Notes under the pieces: generated by a model
Told to the model about the DNA's origin: nothing
The model's database searches: none
What the model saw: only the letters and a program-made list of their open reading frames with translations
Translations under genes and position numbers: made by a program
Shown: in pieces, positions 9,956-21,900 of the stretch
Position numbering within the stretch: the first letter of the stretch is position 1
How the letters are laid out: each line of letters starts with the position of its first letter
From: Certhia americana
Taxonomy: Eukaryota > Chordata > Aves > Passeriformes > Certhiidae
DNA length: 64,000 nt
Assembly (NCBI GenBank): GCA_018697195.1
Contig: CM031870.1
Span: 1,377,076-1,441,075 of the forward strand
Direction of reading: 5' to 3'

Positions 9956-12900
9956 CTGGACAGATTGAAACCAAGCAGTGAATCTGCAGGCGTGTCGAGG
10001 TCCCTGGAGCACAGAGGGCTCCAGCAAAAGTCTGGGAGTGTCTCCCCTCACAGTATCCCTGCCACTTGGGCCAGACCTGTCTGTGCCCCATCCCCCTGAG
10101 CGTGAGGGTCTCTTACCTTCTCTGTCACTGAGGTCTGCCACTGGTAGGTGTTGCAGAGCATGTCGCTCTCTCTCTTATCAATCTTCCGCAGGCGGATGCT
10201 GTGGGACATGTTGATGGAGCTGACAATGGTGTTTTTGTCCACGAGGAGCTGGGAGGTAACGTGACCGGATGAGAGGAGGGGGTGAGCACACAATGAACGA
10301 GCAGCACAGCACTGCTCAGAGGGAGAAACCCTCTGTCTCAACCTGGCAAATCCCTTCTCATCAGGATGAATCCAGGGCTTTACCCTTGGCCTTGCTAGGG
10401 TGTACTGGGGCATTATCCCTAACACAGGTGGGGAAATGGAGGCAGCACCCTTGGCCACACATGCTGGAACAAGGAGTTCAGTACAAGCAGGGCTGCCATG
10501 CAGCTGGTGTTGAAGCAAGGCTGTATATGCTCCAGCATGCCTGGAAATGGAAAATCACACTTGGAAGGGATTCCTGCACTGCTGGCACTGGCTGTAAATC
10601 TTCATTTTTGGAGAGCCCCAGCTTCTAATGGAAGCAGTGACTTTCCTTGTGGCTCTGAATAGAGAGTGGCTTCGCTAACCCATAATGAGTCTCCTCCTGC
10701 AGCCAAGTGCAGCTGTTGGGCAAATGAATTCCCTTCTCCATGGGAATGGATGGCAGTGAAGCAAAATGGGTGCGTGGCAGCGGTGCAGAACCGCCACCAT
10801 CTGCACAGGCCATAAAGCAGCAGCTCCCCCAGGGGCTCAGGGGTCTGTTTTGTGTCTGTCAGCTCTTGATTACCTGGAGTGACAGGGGGCTGGGATAATC
10901 TGGACAGAGCAAAACCACAGCTAATGCAAATTCAAGTAATTTAGCCACTAAATGAAGGAATAATGGAGGCAAAAAGGGCAGCAGCGTTGCTGAGTGGAGC
11001 ACTGCAATGATGTTGGTGCTTTTGGAAAGGCTCCTGGGATCATTATTTGCACAGCAAGACTAAGGGTTCAGTGGAAGGCTCCATTTAAAGTGTCAAGTCC
11101 TGCCTCCAGGTCAGCTCATGGGTTCACGAGCTCCAGGAAGGGATTTTGAAATCACTGAGGCAAACAGAGCCCCAGTGCAAGAAATTCAGAGCAGTGTTGG
11201 GATTCTGCTGAGGGAGCAAGGAGAGCCTGAACAAAACCAGCTGTGAGGGAGTGCAGCAAAATGCTGCCTGAGTGCCTGGAAATCAGCCAGAGCAGTGAGT
11301 TGTACTGGAGGCAGGAGAGAGATTTCCTCAGCACCTCTCCTGGGCTGCTGCCACCAGCTCTGGCACTGCCCAGGGAAACCTGCAGTGCAGTTATCCCCTC
11401 TCCCAGTCAGTGGAGATGTCCAGAGGCACCACAGTTCAGCCAAGCAGCTGGACCCTCTAGGGAGGAGGTCCACCTGCTAAGGTTCAGCTATGGCTCTGGC
11501 AGGACTGAGCCTTCTGGAAATCCTGTCCCTTCAGAGAAGAAGCTATGGCCTCATTTTCTCGCCTCGTTTTTTTCCCTCAGAGAGATGAATTGTTTTGGTG
11601 CCCTCACCCTTCGAATATCATCTGAAAAATTCTCTTCAAACAAATCCTCGTCCAATTCTTTCAGGGTGGTGATGACAATCTCCATCACCTTTTCATGGTG
11701 TTCATTTTCCAGGTCCCGGAACTGACTAAATGTACAGAACATGGTTAAGGAAAAAGCTTCACTCATCTGTGGAGATTAAATGACCTCCTGTAACTGGACT
11801 GAGTGTCTGCACAGGAGGATTCTGCCAGAAATGAACCTGGCTGCTCCCAGAAGCTGCTGTGGTGTCAGGATATCAGGATACAAACTTTCAGTTCTTAATC
11901 ACACATTGAGTCTCATCTTTACTGCCAAATATGACAGAGGACTGAGAGAGGACCTGGGATTGCCAGGGAGATTGGAAGAGGCAAAAGCTAAGCTCTGAAT
12001 GCACTGCAATTATTTGCACCAGGCCATCAGATTTCTAGATTGAAAGCAGTGTGACCTGACACTCAAGTACTTCAGTATTCTCACATAACTTTTTCAGCAC
12101 ACATCAAAAATACAAAAAATGAACACCATTTGAAGACATTTCAACAAGAATTGGAGATACTTCATTGACTGCTATGGCAGCAACGTACCCAGAGAACACT
12201 CTAACCAGATCTTTCCTGTGTTTTGTCTTCTCTGCATGGAGAAGAAAGGAAGATTCCCAACAGGGTGAAAGCTGCCTAAATCCTACAGATTTTCAGCACA
12301 GTAGAATTTAGAGCTTTCTGTGCTCTCCTGGGTCTCCACATAAAGAAGCTGGCCACCTTAAATGACTGCTCCTCAAAGCTGGGAAAAGATATTTTCTGTT
12401 GATTAAAATAAAATAAACAATTTTTTTTATACTGGTGGCTCATTTTTGGATTTCAAGGTGAGGTGTAGGTGTATGACTGGGAAGTCCAGGCCAACATACT
12501 GTGAAAAGGATATATCCCTTGAATGTTTTCAATGAACGTTGATGCTATGGCACCAATGCTTCTTTTAAAATCCTGTAACAGGTCCTTGACAGAGGGGAAA
12601 AAGAGGAAATACCACAATGAGAACTTGCATAAACATAACAGGAGTCAGGGAGCCTAGGAGGAATCTACAATTTATTGTAATTTGGGCTCACTGCTGTTAT
12701 TAGCACAGTCAGAAACTGAACTGCCTCAAGCATTTAAAATGTTTTCAAAGTGCTGCAAGATTTTCTTCCCTTCTTCAGGGACAGAAAAACAGAATTAGTT
12801 TATTGGAGAGAAGGTGACAGAATACTACCTTTATCCAGTATCTGGAGCAAGCCAGGGGATCCTTTGTTACTCTCACCTAAGCAATGCCTGGGGAGGGCTG

Positions 12901-15900
12901 TATTCCCATACCCTGCCATGCTGCAGCCTCCTTGTCCTTGTCTGCATGAAGAGCCTCTTGTCAGAAGCACAACCCCTGCCTGGGCTTTACTGCAGCTCTT
13001 GGTTTAGCCCTCAGAAATTAAAATTGCAGCTGCCTGTTCCCTCTCTCAGAAATGGCTGATGGAGAATCTGTGAAGTGTTGCACTTAAATGCCTTAGTACT
13101 CAAATCCTGCAAATCCAGCAGGGCACACAGGGGGAAATGTTTCTGCTCATCCCATCAGTGATTGCAGATATGTAAGGGCCAACTCAGAAAACACTAAAAA
13201 GGAACTATCCTGATGCAGTGAGGATCCATTTTGAGCTGCTGTTTTCTGCCATCCATGCTCACAAAGGTAAACTGCTGCACACAGTCCACAGCTCCCGCCT
13301 GCTCGTTTTTAAACAGATTACTTTGGGGTTTTTTTTCCTTCAATGAGGATGCACATCAGCAGCCCTGCCCTAGTTTTTGAGGAAAAGTCTAGGGAGGAAA
13401 AGGCAGCTATTATGCAAGCAAATGCAGCAAGCTGAGCAGGAATGTGTGTAATCTTATAGCAAAGATCAGCTTCAAAGAATGACACCTCTAGAATTCCAAA
13501 TGCACACCCCATGCTATGCAGTGACTTGTGCAGACCTATAAAATGATTGCACAACCTCCCTGTCTCTAAAGTGTAGGAAACCAGCTTGGATAGATGTGAT
13601 GGACATACTGTGTTCTGCTCTGAGAAACAGAAATCTGTTGTAAGGTATCGACATCCAGGGCCTGATCTCACCCTCATCAACTTCAAACACAGAAAGAAGA
13701 TGGGGGACAAAACATTTTCCTGAGTGGAAGTTCTGTGCCCCCCTCTTTTGTGAATAAGCTGCTACACAGGGCTGCAGTGACAGAGAAGTGACCCCCCAAT
13801 GCTGTGGCTGTGAGGTCTCACAGGTGTGAGCTTGGATCTCACCTCCAGGTCGTTGGATACCAGTGCTTCCAAGGTCATGAGTGCATCCCACAGCTGACGG
13901 ATGTCCTCCTTGCCCTGGGCTCGTTTAGAATCAGCAATATCACCACTCCCATCATGATACAGCTCATCCAGCCTCTAAACACAGAGATACATGAATTACC
14001 TATAGTTTGTGTTCAGCATTCCATCGCAATTTAATTAACTTGTTACATGTGTGAGAAAAGTTCCTGCTGCTGATTAGCTGAAATGAAATGTGATGATTCA
14101 GGGAAGTCGACAGATTTGCATAGTGGGTAGTCAACAGTGCTGAGGTTTGCTGCTGCAGGGGGAGTGGGAAAACTCTTCCTCATCCTCCACTCAGCAGGTG
14201 ACTTTGCTCCTTCTATGCTTCCAATTTTGGTTCCCCCTCATTTCAAGCAAAAAAAGGGACAATATTTAATTCTTGACATTGCTGGCTGTGAAGAAGAAAT
14301 TAACAATTGCTTCGGAAAAAGAAACACAGGCCTAAATCCTGATCCACTTCCTACCAAGGAGAATCTTGACTGACTGCCAGTAGGGTCAGGATTTAGTATA
14401 CTGAATATGGAATACCTATCATTGCCTGCCTTCCTCTTACAGCAAGGATTTATTGCCCTTCAGAATTATGTATTGACGTCACTTTTGTATCAGGCAAGAT
14501 TTATGTTTTCGTGGATCAAAAAAAAAAAAAAAAATCCTCTTGTGCTGAATGTGTTATTTTCAAGTCTGTTTAAAATCAGCTAACAATCAACTGTTTCAAA
14601 AAGGAGGAAAAATATATATGTTTTATTATGTCTAATCCACTTCTCCTGAGAGGGAATGGAATGGGGTGAAATAAAGAATTCTGTTAAAAACCTCTGCCAA
14701 GGTTTGTGTCTGGAAATGGGGTGGATTACCCAAACTTTGCAGTGTTAAAAGGGGGAAAGGGAGAGCAAGGTGTCTTCTTCTCCTCTAATGTAAACAAGTT
14801 AGGAGACTCAAAAGGCTCCAGAGCCACTCAAGCTGCACCTCTGGGAGCAATAATTTCAAAGTTCAAGGCCTTTAATCCTCCGTAACCAACTTCAGAGAGC
14901 ACAGTGATTTTACAGGTTACCCAAGTTTACATGAAAGGATTACAGGCAGATAAACAGCCCTAAGAAGAGCTCACAGACTGCAGTCTGCTGGGACCTCTGT
15001 GCCTTTTGAACTCCTCCAGCAATTTTAAATTACGGGGTAATAATGTTAAAACACTGTGTTTGGTTTTGAACCAACTCCTCTAATATTTATATGAAAACTG
15101 GCATGCTGACCCCTGTGTCCTGTTTATAGAGAATCACAGAATCCCAGAATGGTTTGGGTTGAGAAAGACCTGAAATATCATACAGTCCCAGCCCCTGCCA
15201 TGGGCAGGGACACCTTCCACTATCCCAGGTGGCTCCAAGCCTGGCCTTGGACATTTCCAGCTTCTGTGGGAATCTGTTCCAGGGCCTCGCCACCCTCACA
15301 GGGAAGAATTTCTTCCAAATATTTAACCTAATTTCTTCCTAATATCCCATCTAAGCCTCTCCTCCTTCAGCTTAAAGCCATTCCCCCTTGTCACCCCTTG
15401 CAGCCCAATCCATAGCTGAGCCCGTAGGTCAGACAGGGGTGAAGGGGTAAAATCCGGCCTTAGCTGTGTTTCTTTGGGTTTTGTTGTTGTTTCTTTGTTT
15501 TTGTAGGTTTTGCAGGGTTTGTTTTGCTGGTTTAGGGGTTTTTTTTAATGGAAGATAGAGTGAGAATTCAAGCACAAGTTAACCGAAAATTCACATCAAA
15601 CTTCCAGTTGGAACGAGATGATCTTTAAGGTCCCTTCCAACCCAAACCATTCTGCAGTTCTGTGACTCTGGTAGTGCTGCCAGCTCCTAGAGCTGCTGGA
15701 TGCAGATTTCCAGCATGAGTCAGCAAGGTTCAAGGCCCTGGGAGCAGAGTGACTCAGCAGCTGTCAACCTGTGACAGGCACTGAAATAAAAGTGACCTGG
15801 TTTCCAGCAGGAGCCAGAGCTCGTGACTCTGCTGGTGTCACTTGTCAGGGACTTGCTCTCTCAGCTGACAGTGTTACCAGGTTTTAGCCCTCCCTTATTT

Positions 15901-18900
15901 TTTTTTTTTTTCCTATGGAAACAAAATCATGATCCATCTATTATACATGGTTAGAAAGGGATCCAGCTAGAAGCTACGCCCTGAGCAGCCACAATGGGTG
16001 GCTGTAGTTGAGCAGAATGAAAAGAGAGAGTTTCTGCTTTAAAGGACTAGAAATACATTAAAATATCTTTCTCTAATTTTTTGGGTTATAGTTCTTTGAG
16101 CTGTTGTTGAGAAAATGAACTGAAGCAGAAAATTACTTGAAAATAAACTGAATGCCCTGCAGTTTCCTTCCTTTTCTTCCTGGTTTTTCAATGAAGGAAG
16201 AGCTATTGGAGGCTTCAAAAAGAATGGGAGTAGCAGTTAATATATATCTATCTATCTTATAAATCAACTTTATGAAATACATTTAAACTAAAAATAAAGG
16301 TTGAGCATTTCCATTTTCTTAAATATTGGTAACTTTTCTGGATGGGAAAAAAAATATAAATAAAAAACCCCAGCCCGTTTAGACACATTTTCTGTAAACC
16401 CTTGAAGGACCTTTACCTTTACAGATGATATTGTTATGACACATTAATTTTGTTCTACACTGAATTTCCACAATAGATGTGTCAGCTGGTTGTAGATTGC
16501 CCAAAGGGTAGAAATTTCAATCCTCATTTGTTCCCTACATAAAGGATTAAAAAATTTTTCACGTTATGTCAATGACATTATATTAGCTAATGAAACAATT
16601 TTTCTTTGCGTAAATTTCTGTTGTAAGGAACACATAAGGAAATATCAGTGACTGAGCACTGGAAGAGGCTGTGAGAGCCTCCTTCCTTGGAAATATTCAC
16701 AGTCCTGGGCAGCCTGCTGTGGGTGGTCCTCCATGACCAGAACCAGATGATTTCCAGAGATCCCTTCCATCCTCAACCACTCTCTGTTTCTGCCATTAGG
16801 GATCAAGTATTGATTTCTATTACAGCTTTTCCAATCCAGAAAAAATTCTCCTAATTTTAATGGAGTTACCCCTATTTTCAGTGCAATTAAAAGCTGGTGT
16901 AGGATGTAGAGAAATCATGTATCAAGTAAACAAAAGTATAACATTACCCTTTGGTTCCGACTTTCAAAGTCTGAGATTATTCTCCTGCTTTCTTGCTGGT
17001 TGACTGTCAGAATTTCATGGAGTCTTTTGTAGAATTTAGAAACTTCAGCTTCTCGTTTTTCATACTCTTCCAGTCCATAGTTATACAGGTTCCCAGAAAC
17101 TGAGACAAACTCCTTCTTGTATGTGACAGCAGAGTCAAGGATTTTTGCTTGTTCAGTGGAGCAACACGTTATGTTCCTTCTGCTTCTGCAAATCTGAGTA
17201 ACAAGAGCTACGAGCTACTTTTATGTAAACTCTGTGGTTTCTGCTGGGAGCTGCCAAATATTCTGTCTGGGGCAGGACTGGGTAGCCCATTCACATTTTA
17301 TGCATAGGATTTTTCTGCCTTAAGGGTATGGAGAAAGCTGTGGCAACTTGAGGGGGGGAAAAAGGCCTTGAGGAAGAGAAGGAAATACATTCACTTGCCT
17401 GACTCTTCTGACACAGCAGCAGAAGGAAGCCTACAACCCTATCTGTCTTCACAAGTGTGAATACAGTGCCTGTGCAGTTAATAAATACAGCTCTGGAGCC
17501 CACAGCCAGAGCACAGAATAAACTACTGACTTGGTAGCATCACAAAAATAACGTCAATTTTTCTTCTGCTATTATCTTGGCAATGGAATTGTTTCTGGAG
17601 TCTATTGTAGTTAAGCTGTGATGCATTTTTCCCCAACAGTGTAATGCAATTTTAAGGAAGGTCAAGTTACTGGCCTTGACAATACTCTATTAATCTGAAT
17701 GAGAAAAGAAAAAAGAAAAAAAGTGTCTGCTTTCTGCTCTCCCGTGTAGGAGCAATGATCAGAAAAATGTGCTGGCCTGGAAACTTCACGTTGCCAGTTC
17801 TGGCAGGTTGTGAGATATGTGACTTGTATCGTTCTGATTAGTCTGTTCCTATCTCCTACCACTTCAATTTCAACATGATTTTAGCGACTGTGCTCTTACA
17901 ATCTAACCGGCAGAGATTTATCTTCCAGCTCATTTTAAACTTTAAGTGGATTCCAGACTTAAAGAAAGTACAAAGTCTTGATTCTTGAAGGGTCAGAAAA
18001 GGAGGCTACCCAAATCGTGTTTGATTCAAGGGAAGGAAAAGGAATATGGTAATTACAACGGTGAGAATTTAAAACGCTGGGATCTCGTGACCTGTTGGGG
18101 TTAGAAATGAGTGGTTTTACAAATGGGATGTTTCAAGCTGGGCTGGCCAGCTTGGCAGTAATATAAACCATTTGTTTGGAGCCCTCATATTTCACAAGAT
18201 ATCAAGCCTTAAAGCTGTCAGTGGTCTCACAGCCTTGTAGTGTAATTTTTGGTACCATTCCAAAATTGAACACAGACTGTCTCAGATCTTAGATCAATGT
18301 AGCTTTCAGCTCTGGACAAAAGCAACAGATGAAGAATCCCTGCGGATGCACTTCCTTCTTAACTCAAGGCATTACCTTTTAGCTGCAGGTATTCCAAACC
18401 CAGGAAGGATATGCCTGCAGCAGGTCCCCCACTCCAGGGAGGGAAGCCAGTTTGGCAGCTTCTCTATCCTCTGCATACAGACTGTCAAACAGGAGTGATC
18501 CATTCAGGTACTCAACAAAGGCTGCCTTTGAAGAGAAACAGAGCAAAATAAGTGAAATAAAGATGCCAGCCTGCTGCCAGTTCTCAGGATGTGTCTCTCC
18601 TATAAGCACCTCAGCAGCAGCAGAACATTGGTGCAGACACAGTTACATGAACACAGCAGAAACACCAACCAAGCCATGAAAGCACCTTGCAACTGGAGTG
18701 AAACTCATCCCAGGGGCTTTGCTGCTACAACTCTGTAGCCTAAGGATAGAAAACATTATTTAATCTTGTATCAGATCGTGGAATCCTAAAAAAGGTTTGG
18801 GTTGGAAGGGACATTAAAGATCATCCAGTCACACCTGATTCCAGGGGCAGAGACACCTTCCACGCTCACAGGTTGCTCCAAGCCCCATCCAATCTGGCCT

Positions 18901-21900
18901 GGAACACTTCAGGGATGGGGCAGCTTCTCTGAGCACCCTGTGCCAGTTGCCAGTATAAAACATTACCACATACAAACACTTAGTGCAAGGCTATTTAGCC
19001 TTTCAGATAAGGAGTTGGTGAATATTGGGGAGGGACAAAGGGAAGAGTTGCAGGCGTTGTCCCTGGAACTAAACATTAAACTTCAGCCATTCTGATCTTC
19101 TAGAGGTCTGGAATACAAAGCCAGGCTACTGGTGGAAAACACCATTCCACTGGTCTTGCTTTCAGTCTGGTCACAGGACTACAGTGATCTCTGAAAGCCC
19201 TGGAGAGTTTAACCATAAAACTAATGAAAAGCTTAACTTAGTGTGAAGGAGAAAAAACAAAAAAGTCACTTCACCATGAAAATGTTAACATTTCCCTCAG
19301 ACCTGTAATTTTCTTAATCTCACGTCAGGCTGATAAGCTCCCTGAGTATGATTTCTTATTTAGCTTTGCAGGGTCTCTATCTGTAGTTTCATAGTTCAGC
19401 CCAAAGAATTGTGTTCCCCCACGTCATGTGTATTCCACAGCAGTTCCTGTTTCCATCCAAAAGATAAGATTCAGAGATCACAGAGATTAATCCGAGCCTT
19501 AGTTTTAGTAGAGTCGATGTTAACCTCTCATTAAATCTTCAAGCAGGGAAAAGACAAGTCAATATGTGTTGTGCTTCTTTCTCCTGAGACAATACACAAC
19601 CAGCCAAAGAAAACTTACCTGGTGGTAGTCCAGCTCTTTCTGCTTTGCCTTTTCTTTCTCCTGCAGAGCAAGAACCCGAGCCTCCTCTTGCTCCAATGGC
19701 TTAGTAAGATTTTGATACTTTAAAGCTGCAGCTTTTCTCTGAGAAATATAAATAAAATATTTCTATTAGATTATCCAGAATTGCTCAGTGAGTCTGAGCA
19801 CAAGGAACTGATCTTTCTAGAACATGCACCAGAGTGGCATCTGCATCTCTGTTTTCTCATGGGTTTTTTATTAAACTACTTATGAAGTTTCTAATCTAAT
19901 CCTCATCCCATTTTTTGCTGGCATATTGTTCTGCTTCTGCATTCAATGCATCTGAGAAAATTCAGTCCCAGGAAGCTTTTCTCTCCTCATTTTCTCATCT
20001 TTAAAGTTGTTTTTTTTTTTTTTCCTCTTTTAGCAGGAAGTTCTATTTTGACTTCTAGAATGTGAGCTCCAATTTGCTCAGTCAGTGAGGTTAATACATT
20101 TTCTAGGGTGGAGAAGGCTCTTTGGAGGAGTGGATGACAAGGTAGTACCAGGGGCAAGAACCTCATTAGCTTGAAACTGAAGCTTGACAAATTTAAGTAT
20201 GCACTTCTCTGACGTCCCTGATGAGCAGGGACTGAATTCCATGACCTGGAAAGCCCTTCCAGTCCTATGGTAAGAGCAATGTACATTCCAAGTACAGCTC
20301 CTGCTCTGTGCCAAGCAAATTTACAATTAATCATGTTCTTTGGTTATCAAAAAAAAAAAAAAAAAAAAGCTCTGAACATCTGAACATAAAACCCTGTCTT
20401 TGTTCCTTCGAGCCCTGGGATGATAAAGCAGTTCCACAGGTTACTGGTGAGGATGAAGTGTCTTGTTCTCAGAAATCAAAAGTGGGAAGTGCATCCAAGC
20501 ACCTGCTTGCCCGGATTGTCAGTTTACTACTGAAACAAATCACTCTGTGAGCAGCAGGACCACCAAGGCTCCTTTCCCCTGGATCCATGTCTCAAGACTG
20601 ATTTCCTCTGAGATTCTCTAAGAAGACTTGCACTCACACTGCAGCCTGTCTGTGGCAACACGAACCAGGCCCTCTCCCACACACAGCTGCTGATTTTCAC
20701 AAAATCTGTGAAGACATCATGCTTCTGACACCTCTACCTCTCTGTCAGATTTGACAGAATTTGGCCTACAGGTTCACAGCTGTTATGTGGAAGCAGAATA
20801 AACACTGTGTGTTTCTGTGAGCCTGATTTCTGCAGGGAACCTGCCCCCAGCGCTGGAATATTGCTGGCACACCAACAAAGCAAAAGCTCTGTAAGATGCT
20901 GTTGCCTGATTTCCCAATCAGGGAATGCAGAAATCTCACCGTGGAGTTTCTCACGAGCTTGAAGTCCAAGTACACCAGGCCTGGAAGATGAGCAACAACA
21001 AACAGCGTGTAGTGCTCTTCACTGCAGAAAGGGTTCCCACTGAGGTTCAGTGTCCGTAAGCTTTTTAACCTCCTGAGACAGACAACCTGTGCCAAAGGGA
21101 AAGAGCTCTGCATTCCCCACTGCTGGGGAAACACAGTCTTGGAATTTATTCCTTTTATTACAGTTGAGTTGTAATATGAATTCTGCACCGCTGCCAAATT
21201 CACACGACAGTCAATTATGAGTTTCTAATGGTTTTGGAAAAGGAAATACTTAAATTCACGTTGGGAATATCTAGACAATGGGTGGTGAGAGAAGGCAGAT
21301 GGGGTGCACAAATCACAGGTCCTAAATTGGTAAGATGCCCTCAAAAGAACCCCAAATAAATCCTCCTCTCCCCCCTTTTCTCACACATAGCCACTTTTTC
21401 TTTTTCCTTTTCATGGGAGCCAACAGGAATTTTGCCATGGCTGAGAGCACTCACAGAATTGGGCCCCCATAAGTCAATAATCTAAAAGAAAAATGGCTGC
21501 AGTAAGCACTTAACACCAAAGGACAAAAACCATGGCTCAGACTACTTAGAAATCCTAAGGAGAATTTTATCACCTAAGGAGGGACTTGGACACAATGGCA
21601 AATGCCAGTTTTAGAATATCTGATCCTTCAGCAGGGAATATTTGCAAAGCCAGGGAACACTCACATTTTCCAGAAGGGTCAGGTTATTCTTCCCTATGGA
21701 GAAAATCTGCAGCTCTTGCAATGTATCCATGTGCTCAATTTTAGATATTCTGTTACTGTAGAGACTGAGGTCCTGCAGTTTGACAAGAGTATCCAGGCCC
21801 TCAATCACTTCAATATTGTTGAAGGACAGGTCTGGGGAAGAATTTAGAAATCAAACATTAAATTATTTATTGCAGAACACCCTGATTCCACCCTTTAGTT

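Larger units (their letters stand above)
13975..16947 (-). other. DRC3: DRC3 intron 7 with several CR1 relics
   Basis: No exon was found on either strand. It holds one antisense and two sense CR1 pieces plus short A/T homopolymers. The remainder is AT-rich unremarkable DNA. Confidence 0.6.

Noticed and set aside
11732..11766. A CACAG acceptor and ATG extending DRC3 exon 10 upstream (MSEAFSLTMFCT...)
   Set aside because: It would add residues absent from the family and cannot be phased with exon 9; the segment contains the U12 branch site instead.
12495..12500. GTATG donor for DRC3 exon 9
   Set aside because: It leaves one base where two are needed and adds five foreign residues; the ATATCCTT site 13 bases earlier fits phase and protein length.
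14519..14534. Poly-A run as a retrogene tail
   Set aside because: No coding similarity or target-site duplication upstream; a simple homopolymer in a DRC3 intron.
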